A stretch of DNA of 64,000 nt from Shimazuella alba (GCF_009831235.1 NZ_WUUL01000012.1:62001-126000), one strand, 5' to 3'; shown: positions 35,922-46,103, numbered from the stretch's first letter. Numbers and translations: made by a program. Notes: a model not told the origin generated them from the sequence alone.

Positions 35922-36776
35922 TCATGTAGTTTTTAAGTAAATACGATTTCCAGAAGGATCTATGGTGACAAACGAACCATTTTCTTCAGTAACTGATGCA
36001 CCAATACTCTTTAACTGGTTAACCGTATTATTTCGTTTTTCTTCATTTGGGAGGATTAAATGAAATGACTCTAGACCGACACTGTTACTTGGTGGTTTAG
36101 GTGCCCCTACACCATTCCATGTATTTAGACCTATATGATGATGGTAGTTCCCTGTAGAAATGAAAAGTGCTTGGTTTCCATATCGAAAAACTACTTTAAA
36201 ACCAAGACCTTTTATATAAAATTGTTCTGTCTTTTCTAGTTCTGAGACATGCAGATGGATATGTCCCATGACAGTACCAGCTGGTAAACCATTCCACTCA
36301 TCTGCTTGTCCCTCCTTAAGAAGGCTTTCTGCATCTAATGGCAATGTTGCCATTTCCACTTCATCATTATTCCAAACCCATGTGGATGGATCACGGTCAC
36401 TATATATTTCAATTCCATTCCCATCAGGATCAGCTAAATAAAGTGCTTCACTTACGAGATGATCGGATGCTCCTTGTAAGGGATATCCTATTTGAATAAA
36501 GTGTTTCAATATTTTGCCTAGATCCGCACGGGTAGGTACTAAAAGAGCAAAATGATATAAGCCTGTTGTACGTGATCGTTTTGGTATTATGTTTTCTGGT
36601 TGTTCAATTGATAACATGCTTGTTTTACCATCTGTTGTTAACGTAACAGATTTCTTTGACTGCTCTAAAATTTTAAAACCGATAACCTCTTGATAAAATG
36701 CAAGAGACCGCTCTAAGTTTTCTACTTTTACTTTCACATGCCCTACAAATGTATTAGGTTTACAATGAAATATCAT
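35922..36776 (-). CDS. Two-domain VOC dioxygenase (CatE-like)
   Basis: About 284 residues with two glyoxalase/bleomycin-resistance modules. The first begins H-V-K-V-K-V-E-N-L-E-R-S-L-A-F-Y, the second H-I-H-L-H-V-S-E-L-E-K-T-E-Q-F-Y. Metal ligands are plausible at the second-module His, H-H-I-G-L-N-T-W and E-S-F-H-L-I. Bacillus CatE (YfiE), a catechol 2,3-dioxygenase, has the same length and module order, so ring cleavage of a catechol is likely. ATG 36776 follows AGGAG by 8 nt and is preferred over the GTG at 36785. No DoxX-type partner gene (the CatD role) is nearby. Confidence 0.82.
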   Translation of the reverse strand: MIFHCKPNTFVGHVKVKVENLERSLAFYQEVIGFKILEQSKKSVTLTTDGKTSMLSIEQPENIIPKRSRTTGLYHFALLVPTRADLGKILKHFIQIGYPLQGASDHLVSEALYLADPDGNGIEIYSDRDPSTWVWNNDEVEMATLPLDAESLLKEGQADEWNGLPAGTVMGHIHLHVSELEKTEQFYIKGLGFKVVFRYGNQALFISTGNYHHHIGLNTWNGVGAPKPPSNSVGLESFHLILPNEEKRNNTVNQLKSIGASVTEENGSFVTIDPSGNRIYLKTT

Positions 36777-36785
36777 TTTTCTCAC

Positions 36786-37727
36786 TCCTGTTTTTGAATA
36801 AACTTGCTATCTAAATAAACTTATTTGCTAATCAGTTTTAGTTTCTTGTTTTTGTTGTAATTATTGCCATCGTGACAATTCTATTGCGTATTCAATAAGT
36901 ATTTTGTCCATATGGTATACCATTACAGGTCTATTTAATTTTTTGTTATTCTCTTGTTTTCTTATCATATGAAAAACCGGCAATAATTCTTTTCTAACTC
37001 ACATCATTTTCTATCAATGCTTCACTGTCAGTTCTAGATCCAAAAATCTCCTCTCTATTTGATAACTTCGCTACAAAGTATACTTCACATATAGGGAAAA
37101 GTATCCTGGATGAAAGTGCAAGATATCGCAGATGATAATATAGCAATAAGAAGACATTCTCTATCTATCAGTTTCAATAAGCCTACACCTTAATTCTTTC
37201 CCTTTTAAAAAAACGAGCTTTTGCCTGCCATCTAAAAAAATCACTTTTTCTTGGTTAATGAAAAAACTCCCGTGTTGAGGTTAGGGAGTTTTTTCATTAT
37301 TCATGATACTATTGCTTGCTTTCCTTGTTTAAAGAAGTTTATCTAAAAATTTCAGACTTGAATTTTCATCAAGAAAAAGGTCATCTGGAAATGCATAGAT
37401 TGTCTTGTACGCGACAAGTTATATCCTGCTGGTGTAACTTGAATGCTTTCATTACTATGAATGCATTCATTTGCTACTTCCGGTCATCTTTTATGAAACG
37501 CTGTAGACGAGGGAAAGCTAAACTGCTTGAATAACAGCCTGAACAGTCAGAACCATGATCTCTGTCAATCGATACTTGGATCTTTCTTGCTTTAGGTAAT
37601 CCTGTAGCAATCGAACGACCTTGTCTGATAAAAATCAGTTCGAGATTTCTTACTCTCCCCATGAGATTTCAACACGACAATTTGACATGAATAAAGACTT
37701 TAGAAATGGGAAAATATTGATTTCCTC
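36786..37727. other. Gene-poor spacer
   Basis: No credible gene. A terminator lies at 37261-37294. A minus-strand frame at 37474-37662 (62 residues) has no family or ribosome site that I can support. Confidence 0.4.
37261..37294. terminator. Bidirectional terminator
   Basis: AAAAAACTCCC pairs perfectly with GGGAGTTTTTT over a 12-nt loop. No gene now ends directly at it. Confidence 0.75.
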
Positions 37728-38279
37728 TCAATACAAATTTAAATGTTCCTTTATCTTATTAGCCCATTTGTGGATTACGGAATGGTGTACATGCCAAGAA
37801 TCCCAGATTGACCTAGCCCATTTTACAGAGAGTTGTTGCAATTCATAGATATCGGTTTGGGGAATAAGATCTGCCACTGTAATTAATCCGTTTTGTATGG
37901 GAGGTTCCAGCCAATTGAACTGATCGGAAAAATGAGTCACTGTCTGTATCATCCCCCTTCTCCATTCCAATTTGTTAATCCTGTACTCGAAAATCAAACA
38001 TAAGTTGATAAGATGACCCGTGACAGATTGGATCGCCCGAGGAGATGGTATACCTGGATGTTGAATCGCGTATGCGTCGACACAGATGCGGTGGACATCG
38101 GATGATGCCAGACTACTTTCATAGAACCGCTGTAAAATTTCCCCGTATGCATTCCAACATCCCGGTGATGAAATCATATAAGGATGAACCGGGCCATTAA
38201 AAGGAGGAAAATGGACACCACATCCGACACATGCTTCAGTATCTGGAAGATTTAAATCCTTATTCCTCTTCATTCTCAC
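37728..38279 (-). CDS. DUF5946 family protein
   Basis: The 183-residue protein begins with C-V-G-C-G-V-H-F-P-P-F-N-G-P-V-H and S-S-P-G-C-W-N-A-Y-G-E, followed by H-R-I-C-V-D-A-Y-A-I-Q-H-P-G. These are hallmarks of DUF5946, whose Cys-x2-Cys and later Cys/His suggest a zinc site. The family is common in actinobacteria and some Bacilli, with no known function. It overlaps the upstream DUF2268-like gene by 20 bp, so the two are translated together and probably act together. Confidence 0.83.
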   Translation of the reverse strand: MRMKRNKDLNLPDTEACVGCGVHFPPFNGPVHPYMISSPGCWNAYGEILQRFYESSLASSDVHRICVDAYAIQHPGIPSPRAIQSVTGHLINLCLIFEYRINKLEWRRGMIQTVTHFSDQFNWLEPPIQNGLITVADLIPQTDIYELQQLSVKWARSIWDSWHVHHSVIHKWANKIKEHLNLY

Positions 38280-39330
38280 ACCCCATTATATTCTGCCAAG
38301 TGTGAGATATTGCTGATGCTAATTCAATACCTCTGGATTTCAAATATCGTCTCACAATCTGAAAACCTACTCCAAATCCGGCTAAATGCGGAATCCCATA
38401 CGTTGGATACCCTTGTGCTGAGACAAGCAGATCACCGTAAAGATGTGCAGCCACCAGATTAGCTTCTGAACGATTGACTCGGGAAATAACTAACTCTTTC
38501 ACGAAGTCGATTTCCTCATTTGATAGAGGAACAACTTCTGGCAAACACATGTCACCAGCGCGAATTAGAGTTCCATAAATGTTAAACATGATGTCGTCAT
38601 ACCTCTTTTTTCCGTAATATCTAGCAATTCTTGACAATGCTTCTCCCCAATCATTCGGGGGAATAAAAGCAGCTAACTCAGGATGCTCCACATCTGGAAA
38701 CATATCTTGCACAAAAGATGCTGCTAACCCTTCCATAATAATTGCTTCACCAAGTGTGATGGCGGTTTCGGATTTTCGTATCCTTCTGCGAATTCCATGG
38801 ATAAAACTTCTCGCTATAACCATTCCAAGACGTTCCATATTGCCAATCGTGGGCCAAATCCGTAAGTATAAATAGCCTGGAGTACGTCCATAACAACTTA
38901 ATCCCGATCCTAACATCATTAATTGTCCATTGGCGCAATCCGCTGGAAGAATAACTACAACAAGTTTCTCTGGCAAAAGGGACGAAGGAAATACTTTTGA
39001 CATATTCTCCAGCATATTCCCAATTTGTTTTGTAAGTTGCAATCGTTCTGATTCATTGAAACACCATTTTGTTGCTTCTTTGTTCCTCGTTGGATTGAAT
39101 AAACCATATTGTTGTTGACCTTCCAGTATATCAATTCCATCACTTCTAACAATAGACAAGATATCAAAGTCTTGATATCCATCTATTTCTTTCATTTCTT
39201 TTAAAAGGGAAATGCTCCCTTTTTCGCTTTGAGCCCACTCCAAGTATTGGAGTAAAAGTTCTTTCGGTTTGATCGACTCTGTAAAGTATCGTTCTAGTAC
39301 AGGAAGTGTATTGTAAATCATCATTTTCAC
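38260..39330 (-). CDS. DUF2268-like protein with degenerate zinc-protease site
   Basis: A 356-residue protein resembling DUF2268 putative zinc proteases in its second half: V-I-A-R-S-F-I-H-G-I-R-R-R-I, then L-G-E-A-I-I-M-E-G-L-A-A-S-F-V-Q-D-M. In active members the first motif is H-E-x-x-H and the second supplies the Glu ligand (S-E-G-L-A). Here the first His and the catalytic Glu are replaced (R-S-F-I-H), while the later Glu and G-L-A remain. It is probably a non-catalytic homologue. The start is GTG 39330 after AGAGGAAG. It forms a two-gene unit with DUF5946. Confidence 0.65.
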   Translation of the reverse strand: MKMMIYNTLPVLERYFTESIKPKELLLQYLEWAQSEKGSISLLKEMKEIDGYQDFDILSIVRSDGIDILEGQQQYGLFNPTRNKEATKWCFNESERLQLTKQIGNMLENMSKVFPSSLLPEKLVVVILPADCANGQLMMLGSGLSCYGRTPGYLYLRIWPTIGNMERLGMVIARSFIHGIRRRIRKSETAITLGEAIIMEGLAASFVQDMFPDVEHPELAAFIPPNDWGEALSRIARYYGKKRYDDIMFNIYGTLIRAGDMCLPEVVPLSNEEIDFVKELVISRVNRSEANLVAAHLYGDLLVSAQGYPTYGIPHLAGFGVGFQIVRRYLKSRGIELASAISHTWQNIMGCENEEE

Positions 39331-40617
39331 GATATAGTCTTCCTCTTTAATATAATTTTAAAATATTCCAATAGAGAGGAGCATAATTGTTCATTTTTTC
39401 TTCACTATATTGCTCCAATCTTAAAAGCAAATTCTATGATCATTCCTATATTCAAGATCTTTTTTTAATTAACGAAAGGAAAGTTGCACCAAAATTTGCT
39501 TTATATGTCCTTTAATCGTTTATTCGCCATCTTCATAATGGAAAATTTTAGAACAACCATTAAATATTCATACCTCGACATCTTTTCACCCTTTATCAAG
39601 CGAGAGAAGACCCAAATTATGATAATAAGAAATTGTTCTTTTTGTTATGCCTGTCCCCGCTCCAAATGATCAGTGATATAGATCACAATCACCTTTTTTT
39701 ATACTATAAAGGTTAACGTTACGTGAAGGTCAATAAATGTTGAAATGGTATTTGATCTTAATTAGATAAAAAGTTCCAAAAAACACACGAAATATAGAAG
39801 TAAATTTGGCTTTTCTGTAAGACAAGTTGCTCGTTGTTTTCATGCTATATATTTTCCAAATGTTAAATGAAATCTTTACATTTAAAATGAGTGCAATTAT
39901 TGTGGTTTGTCTACTATTACAAGATGAAAGGAGAGGGGTCCTGCACAAGCGATGACTAATTATCCTAACTAGTTTTGTTTTATTAATTGCTGGATTTGTT
40001 TCTGGAATTTTTTCGTCCAATAGGAAGATGCAGATATTAATAAAATCTTCAAAAATCTAGGTTGGAGCAAATTATTGCTCAAGGTAAAATTGGCGTTGGG
40101 CAACAGGGGCTATAAGCCCTTTACCTACTGGAATCCGATTATTTCAACATACCAATTGTTTCATCTGACTTAACCTGTCAAAAGAATAAAAAGGACACTG
40201 ATTTGACAATCCACACAACTAAAGCTGGGGATTCTTGGGACGATAGTCTAATGACTACTTCCTTACCAAACTAACCCCATGTCCCCACGGTTAAATATGG
40301 TTCTTTGTTGCTACAGTAAAATAGACAAACAAGTTGGTTTTCACAATCTGGCTAGCCGTTTCCATACATATCGCATTTTACGTGCAAAATGATTAGTTTG
40401 CACAACCCTATATACTATCTTGTTTCAACAAGTAACTAGGTACCCATTGACAGAACACTCATTCGCAAAGGTATTTCGAAAAATATTGTCAGACTTTCAG
40501 GAGGTAAAATCCTCCTTTGTCTAACGCTTCCTATCATCCCACGATTAAAACCGTGGATTTTCTCACTCAAAAACTATAAATAAACGTGTTTCTGCAATTT
40601 GAAAAAATGTTAGTTGA
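39331..40617. other. 1.3-kb gene-poor region
   Basis: No intact gene. Contents: a CRP/FNR-like palindrome at 39672-39687; a hairpin GGAGG-TAAAAT-CCTCC near 40500; and CCACG-rich stems near 40300 and 40538-40556 that recall ends of IS200/IS605-type elements, without any recognisable transposase or TnpB. Frames on the minus strand (39730-40020) lack support. Confidence 0.4.
39672..39687. promoter_or_regulatory. CRP/FNR-like palindrome
   Basis: AGTGATATAGATCACA matches TGTGA-N6-TCACA at nine of ten fixed positions and has a perfect GTGAT-ATAG-ATCAC core. No gene starts nearby, so it may be left over from a lost gene or be chance. Confidence 0.3.
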
Positions 40618-41616
40618 TTAAGAAAAGAGAGATGTACTGTGCATAGGCTGAACTTTTGCTTTTGGATCCATATAGGCTTTTGCATTGTTTACAGCCGTAG
40701 GACCTTCTCCAAAACCTGTAACAATAAGCTTTACTTTTCCATCATAAGTACAAACGTCCCCTGCTGCATAAACTCCCGGTAGATTGGTTTCCTGTTTGGA
40801 ATTTACGACAATTGCATTCTTTTCGATCATAAGACCCCAATCCTTCATTGGACCTAAAGATGATACAAAACCATAATTTACAATTACATCGTCCACATCA
40901 ATACTTTCTTTTTGCTCCTCTTTCGTTTGTTTAATGACAATTCGACTAATTGAATCATTCCCTTTTAATTCTACTGGAACATATGGGGTTCTTACCTCTA
41001 TAGAAGATTTCATCAAGTTCTCTATACTGTGTTCTTGAGCTCTAAATTTATCGCGGCGATGAATGACTACCACTTTTTCAGCAATAGGCTCTAACATCAG
41101 AGCCCAATCGATAGCTGAATCTCCCCCTCCCAAAACAGCCACTTTTTTACCTGTAAACCGATTCATATCTTTTACGAAGTAATGGAGATTAACATGCTCA
41201 AATTTTGCTGCTCCATCTAGTTCTAGCTTTCGAGGCTGAAACGCTCCATTACCAGCTGTTATGATAATCGTTTTTGAATAGTGAATGTCACGATTGGTTG
41301 TTAGTTTAAAGCTATCATCAGCTTGTTTTTCCAGTTGTTCTACAGATTCTTCTAAGCATAATGTCGGTTCGAATTGCTGCATTTGTATTTTTAAATTATC
41401 GACTAACTCTTGCGATCGAATCTTTGGAAAGCCAGCCACATCATAAATATATTTTTCCGGATAAAGTGCTGTTAATTGCCCACCCAATTGAGGAAGACTT
41501 TCAATGATTTTCACTTTAGCTTGTCTTATCCCTGCATAAAAAGCAGTAAACAACCCAGTAGGACCGCCGCCTATAATTGTAATATCATAGATATCCCTTT
41601 GATGTGTCAATATCAC
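40618..41616 (-). CDS. Ferredoxin/flavodoxin-NADP+ reductase, thioredoxin-reductase-like (YumC/YcgT type)
   Basis: The 332-residue flavoprotein has FAD-binding [12 protein letters not shown] (about 14-25) and the NADPH loop [12 protein letters not shown], followed by H-R-R-D-K-F-R-A whose arginines select NADPH. It ends Y-A-A-G-D-V-C-T-Y. It lacks the C-x-x-C of thioredoxin reductase, which is the hallmark of the YumC-type ferredoxin reductases of Bacilli. It supplies or takes electrons through ferredoxin or flavodoxin. Monocistronic. Which paralogue (YumC or YcgT) cannot be decided. Confidence 0.9.
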   Translation of the reverse strand: MILTHQRDIYDITIIGGGPTGLFTAFYAGIRQAKVKIIESLPQLGGQLTALYPEKYIYDVAGFPKIRSQELVDNLKIQMQQFEPTLCLEESVEQLEKQADDSFKLTTNRDIHYSKTIIITAGNGAFQPRKLELDGAAKFEHVNLHYFVKDMNRFTGKKVAVLGGGDSAIDWALMLEPIAEKVVVIHRRDKFRAQEHSIENLMKSSIEVRTPYVPVELKGNDSISRIVIKQTKEEQKESIDVDDVIVNYGFVSSLGPMKDWGLMIEKNAIVVNSKQETNLPGVYAAGDVCTYDGKVKLIVTGFGEGPTAVNNAKAYMDPKAKVQPMHSTSLFS

Positions 41617-41945
41617 TCACCTCTATCCTGTATTTTCTTTATATTTATAACTTAATATCCATCTGTTTTTACATTTTTAAAATAAAAAATATAAAAAAGG
41701 ACAGGTACCACTAGTATGCAATAAAGCTCCACACTTTAATTTTATCAAATATTTCATAATAATACTATAAAAGAGGGTAATTTACGGTTTATCCTCGAAC
41801 GATAGACTGGTAAATTACTGAATGAGTTACCCAAACTCTGCTATAAAGAATCCTAAAATAAAAAGCCAAAACCCCTAATTTCCAAGGGGATTTGACTCTC
41901 GTGTTGTGTGTCTCAAAATAGCTTATGATTTGATCTTTAAAAAAT
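41617..41945. other. Spacer with an extended hairpin and a terminator
   Basis: GTAATTTACGGTTTATC at 41777-41793 pairs with GATAGACTGGTAAATTAC at 41801-41818 with small internal mismatches. A terminator-like stem (AACCCCT / AGGGGATT with a T-rich minus-strand tail) lies at 41870-41892 and would end the small helical genes to the right. Confidence 0.5.
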
Positions 41946-42289
41946 CTACCAATCCGTTCTTTGTTTTTGAATAGAATCAGTCGTCTTATCTATATCATCC
42001 ATCATCTGTTTCAATTGCCGCAAACCTTGAATTAATTGTTGCTGTTGGGAATCAATACGGTATGAGAATGCACGCAATCCTTCACGAGTAATGGAGTAGT
42101 AGCATTAGAAGCATCAACAATTTCCTTTTCAATAGAGTCAAATGCTTTTACAGATGCTTCTAGGATCTCAATTGCAAATTTTGCTTTATCTGCGATATGA
42201 TCGATATTCAGTGCTGCATATTTCGTTTGTGAATTGCCCCAATCAGATGACATATAGTTTGGTGTTGGCTTCGGTGTATAATCGCTCAC
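41946..42289 (-). pseudogene. Small helical protein, frameshifted near two-thirds
   Basis: From ATG 42289 the frame reads MSDYTPKPTPNYMSSDWGNS and a helical stretch to N-A-T-T-P-L-L. A one-base shift then moves the natural continuation (T-R-E-G-L-R-A-F-S-Y-R-I-D-S-Q-Q-Q-Q-L-I) to another frame, ending R-T-D-W at 41946. Unshifted it would be about 115 residues, mostly helical. As it stands the product is 85 residues. It follows a second helical gene in the same direction. I do not recognise the family. The size, helical content and pairing recall small partners of type VII secretion effectors, but this is weak inference. Confidence 0.5.
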
Positions 42290-42302
42290 TCTTATACCTC
42301 CC

Positions 42303-42721
42303 TTATTTCTGATAATGATCTGTAATGTCGTCGATTTTGTTTGTTAGATTATCGATTTCGTCTGTCAGGTCATCAATTTCATCTGTATATCTATCAACAT
42401 CTTTGATGTTCATTTGAACCTCTGCAAGATTGCTGCTGACACCTGTTACCTTAGACATGATTTCTGTACAAATGGAGCCAACTAATACTTGTACATGATC
42501 AGGAGCATTTTGTCCCACTTGCTGCACAAGGCGATCTACTAATGGTTTGATTTGTCCTAATGTATTTTGGGCATTGGTCAACTCACGTCCACAAGAGTTC
42601 AGTTCAGCATCAATCTTATCTGCTGTGCGGTCAATCTTAGACTGTGTAATCTGATCAATATCACGAATTACCTTATCAATTTCATTACATAACTCTCGAA
42701 CTGCATTTTTCCTACTATCAT
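42303..42721 (-). pseudogene. Coiled-coil protein, frameshifted just after its start
   Basis: AGGAGG at 42729-42734 precedes ATG 42721. The coding frame that follows (N-D-S-R-K-N-A-V-R-E-L-C-N-E-I-D-K-V) is one base out of register with it. The in-frame product from an internal TTG at 42581 is only 92 residues. Restored, it would be about 139 residues with a repeating acidic tail (D-E-I-D-D-L-T-D-E-I-D-N-L-T-N-K-I-D-D-I), a heptad-like coiled coil. It is 13 bp upstream of the other helical gene, so they formed a pair. Family not recognised. Confidence 0.5.
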
Positions 42722-42984
42722 TCTGTTTCCTCCTGCAGTAACAGCCAATTCAATTGGTTGTAATAAGTAGTAAACGTAAATTCGTAAAGTATAAAACAGA
42801 CTAAAAAATTAAAAAAATGATGCCAATTTTCGTAATAACCATAATGTATAGAAATATCTCTCCATAGTAAAGTTTAAATCAAGTGAATATAAAGGTAAAG
42901 AATAATCATGCTTATGCCCACTCATCCATTATCGGCTTTTTCTTCCCATTGTTCCATTAAACTGATATCCGATCAAAAGTAAAA

Positions 42985-43251
42985 GAAGAATTTTTTTATC
43001 CTTTTTAATTATGTTAATCTTGGAATACTATTGATTCAGCAAAATAAATTGCATGAGATTAAACAATATATTGATGATGCCATTGAAATCAGTAAAGAAT
43101 ATAAAGATGATCTTGCACTGAATCATTGATGGCAATAGGACAATGGTGTATTCAGCAAAAACTATATACAGAGGCAATTAATCTTTATAAACAGGCCAAG
43201 AAAATTGCCCAACAAAATACTTTTTTCAAAGGAATCCGAGATATTAACTAA
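42985..43251 (+). pseudogene. TPR-domain regulator remnant
   Basis: The plus strand encodes tetratricopeptide-like repeats: N-Y-V-N-L-G-I-L-L-I-Q-Q-N-K-L-H-E-I-K-Q, then after one shift C-I-Q-Q-K-L-Y-T-E-A-I-N-L-Y-K-Q-A-K-K-I. Such repeats occur in the C-terminal part of HTH-TPR regulators and Rap-like proteins of Bacilli. The N-terminal helix-turn-helix is missing. Divergent to the two small helical genes. Confidence 0.5.
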
Positions 43252-43367
43252 CTTATGTATCTGTTTTGAAAACTTCTACCATTCGTTTTAATGGATGACC
43301 AACCAATATCCGAAAATACTAGCTGGTCATTTCCTATTAAAAGAATAGATTATTTCCATCCTTTTAT

Positions 43368-44378
43368 TTATTTTGGTGCTGGTATGGATATTGGTTTCCC
43401 TTCTTGTAAAGATTGTTTTGCAGCATGCGCAATCACCTCTGCTTGCAAAGCGTCGAAACCATCTACTGGTACTGCTTGCTTATCTAATATAGCAGATATA
43501 AATTGACGTAACTCTTCTCGGTAAGCCTCTCGATATCGTTCAAGAAAGAAAAATTTTGGTTTATCCTGATAAACTCCTGTTGATGTAAGAAGTTGAGCTG
43601 TATTTGGATAGTCATTGTCAATACGAACACTGCCCTTGGAACCCAAAATTTCTACTCGTTGATCATATCCATATATTGCTTTTCGACTATTATCAATGAC
43701 TCCTAGTGCACCACTAGCAAATTTGAGCGAAATGATAGCAGTATCGACATCATCATACTTAGAAAATACAGGATCTATCAATGCTGCTCCTTGCACATAG
43801 ACTTCCACTACTTCACTTCCTATCAGAAATCGAGCCATATCGAAATCATGAATGGACATATCTATAAATATTCCACCTGAATGGGCGATATACTCGTCAG
43901 AAGGTGGCTCGGGATCACGTGAAGTGATTTTAAGGAGATGAGGTACTCCTATTTCATTCGTCTCTACCATGGAACGAACCCTCTGGAAATTGTGATCAAA
44001 GCGCCGATTGAATCCAACTTGCAACTTCCTTCCTAACTCCACAGCTTTCCGTACTGCTTGTTGAGATTCAGTCAAGGAAAAACTTACTGGTTTTTCGCAA
44101 AATATATGTTTCCCTGCCTCAGCAGCTTCTATCAAGATTTGTGGGTGGGTATCCGTTGGTGAACAGATCAATACTGCATCAATTTCTGGATCGTCTAGTA
44201 TTTGCTGATAATCATCGGTAATCATTTCAATTCCAATATCCCTTGCCCAATTCCATGCCTTCGTAACGAATATATCGGATATACTCTTGACTACGACATT
44301 ATGAAAAGTTTTGAGATTCTCAGCATGCAACCGACCAATACGACCAGCTCCTATCACACCAATTGTCACCTTTTTCAA
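43368..44378 (-). CDS. Inositol 2-dehydrogenase-like Gfo/Idh/MocA oxidoreductase
   Basis: The 336-residue protein starts K-K-V-T-I-G-V-I-G-A-G-R-I-G-R-L-H-A-E-N, a Rossmann start. It has the catalytic C-E-K-P-V-S (Lys about 97) and I-H-D-F-D-M-A-R (His/Asp pair near 176-179), the set used by inositol dehydrogenases to oxidise myo- or scyllo-inositol with NAD. TTG 44378 is used as start, preceded by AAAGGGG. No other iol gene is near, so it may act on another polyol or sugar. Reaction class is secure, substrate is not. Confidence 0.85.
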   Translation of the reverse strand: MKKVTIGVIGAGRIGRLHAENLKTFHNVVVKSISDIFVTKAWNWARDIGIEMITDDYQQILDDPEIDAVLICSPTDTHPQILIEAAEAGKHIFCEKPVSFSLTESQQAVRKAVELGRKLQVGFNRRFDHNFQRVRSMVETNEIGVPHLLKITSRDPEPPSDEYIAHSGGIFIDMSIHDFDMARFLIGSEVVEVYVQGAALIDPVFSKYDDVDTAIISLKFASGALGVIDNSRKAIYGYDQRVEILGSKGSVRIDNDYPNTAQLLTSTGVYQDKPKFFFLERYREAYREELRQFISAILDKQAVPVDGFDALQAEVIAHAAKQSLQEGKPISIPAPK

Positions 44379-44517
44379 ATAGGTTAACCCCTTTTCTGCT
44401 GTCTATTTTTTAGAGTGAGAATATCCGAAACAGATAAATAACTTCATATATAATTCATTATAATAATTTTCCCGACCTGGATGATATACTTTTATATCCT
44501 ATTCTTATTAAAATGGT

Positions 44518-45288
44518 CTACTCCATTTCAGGCTTTTGATTCACCGATTGATCCAGTTGTAGTTTTGCTTTAATGGATTGCACTGATTTCAGCTCATTTA
44601 CACTGAATGGAGTGGAATTCAATGGAGTTTGACTGGATGGATTCTGGTCATTTTGTGGCAAATCCGCATAATAGTTAACGGTAAAATTGGTTGCCAGTGT
44701 CTTCCATTGTGGAATCTGGGAGAACTGATAGATTTGTTCTGCCTTTTGTTCTATACTCTGATTCCCGTCCAATAAATGTACATAGATGGATGTATGGGAA
44801 GGAATCTCTTTCAGTTTAGTTTGATAATCTTTTACTAATCCTGTATAAGTTACAGAGTCTGTATTGGTACTATGGAACGATATGGTCACTTGCAAAATCA
44901 TATTTTTGATCTTCAAATGTGATTGCACAAGTCGCTGGAGGTCGTAAGCCATATATTGCTCCAAATAATCATTGTGAAAAGCTCCCCCATAGCTGCGATG
45001 ATAGTTTACAGTAAACACAATGTTGGGATTGGACTGAGGTGAAGCTTCAGCCTTAAAAAGTTCTCTACTGCAATCTTTCTCTTCCTGTTTCGTGAGCGCA
45101 ATACATTCCTTTTTAGCTGACTTTATCACAAATGATTCTATATATTGATCTTCTAATTTCTTTTTGGCGAATAGTTCAAACTCCTCTATATTATCAGGCT
45201 TTCCCCATGCATTCTGTGAACAAGCTGAAAGTATAAATATCATCACCAATAAGCTGCTCACAAATCCTCTCTTTTGATTCATTTTCAA
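44518..45288 (-). CDS. Predicted lipoprotein of unknown function
   Basis: The first 27 residues form a lipoprotein signal: basic M-K-M-N-Q-K-R, a hydrophobic core and the lipobox L-S-A-C at 20-23, so the mature protein would be membrane-anchored from Cys23. The remaining 233 residues are hydrophilic, with a Ser/Pro/Gln-rich tail near the end. I do not recognise a domain. ATG 45288 has GGGGG upstream. Stand-alone gene between the inositol dehydrogenase and a decayed phosphatase. Confidence 0.75.
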   Translation of the reverse strand: MKMNQKRGFVSSLLVMIFILSACSQNAWGKPDNIEEFELFAKKKLEDQYIESFVIKSAKKECIALTKQEEKDCSRELFKAEASPQSNPNIVFTVNYHRSYGGAFHNDYLEQYMAYDLQRLVQSHLKIKNMILQVTISFHSTNTDSVTYTGLVKDYQTKLKEIPSHTSIYVHLLDGNQSIEQKAEQIYQFSQIPQWKTLATNFTVNYYADLPQNDQNPSSQTPLNSTPFSVNELKSVQSIKAKLQLDQSVNQKPEME

Positions 45289-45511
45289 TCCCCCATGTTT
45301 TGTTTGATGTCCTCAATTTCTTATTTCGATCTATAAGAATGTTACTGTTTTTATGTCCAAAACTATAGTCCGGATAGATTGACTTTGAAATCTCTCTACA
45401 AACTCTTTCCATGAGGGCTTTACTTATGTACCAATCTCTAGGTATAACCTGCCAAGTTTGATCAAAGAAAAGTTGTAAATTAACAAAATAATGGAGGTAT
45501 TTCCTCTTCGT

Positions 45512-46103
45512 TTAAAAGTATTTCGTTTTACCTCCTTTCAAACTAACGGTATATAAACTTGCCCAATGGATCTTAGGCCCATCCCATAAAAATTGTAAAT
45601 TTCCTCCACGAAAGTAATTAATCAATACCTTAATAGCTATTGCATGAGTTACTAGTAAAATATTTTGGCCAGCATGTTGAATGAAAATTTGATCGATAAA
45701 AGACTTCAATCTCCTTTGCATATCAAAAAATGTTTCCCCTTTTGTTTTCTTTGCTTTAAAATGTCTTGGGTGTCCATTCATCAGCTGTATTTCCTTTGGG
45801 AATGATGCTTGTCCACTTTCTCCCTTGCCAAGTTGCAAAATCCATTTCCATAAGATGATTGATCACTTTCTCTTGATTTTTTCTCAAATAAAGTGCAGTA
45901 GAAAATGCACGATTACTGGAACTAGAATAGATCGAATCAAAAGAGATGTTTTGTAATTGCCGTGCTAACTGCTGAGCTTGATGCACACCAGCATCTGTCA
46001 GCGGAGAGTCGAGCCTTCCTGTATTCGCTCTTCTACATTCCAATACGTTTGTCCATGTCTTACTATATAAAGATTGGTAGCCAACAAAAATCAAACCTTT
46101 CAT
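45512..46103 (-). pseudogene. Histidine phosphatase (phosphoglycerate-mutase-like), frameshifted
   Basis: The N-terminal frame (46103-45756) has G-L-I-F-V-G-Y-Q-S-L-Y-S-K, where the family needs R-H-G-Q-S, so the catalytic R-H is damaged. It goes on with L-T-D-A-G-V-H-Q-A-Q-Q-L-A and I-Y-S-S-S-S-N-R-A. After a one-base shift near 45800 the rest continues at 45838-45512 with G-E-T-F-F-D-M-Q-R-R-L and L-L-V-T-H-A-I-A-I-K, the second catalytic His. Two separate defects make this a pseudogene. Confidence 0.8.

Noticed and set aside
39900-40570. Possible TnpB or IS200/IS605 element with CCCACGG-type stems
   Set aside because: No RuvC-like or HUH motifs could be read in any frame; the stems alone are too weak.
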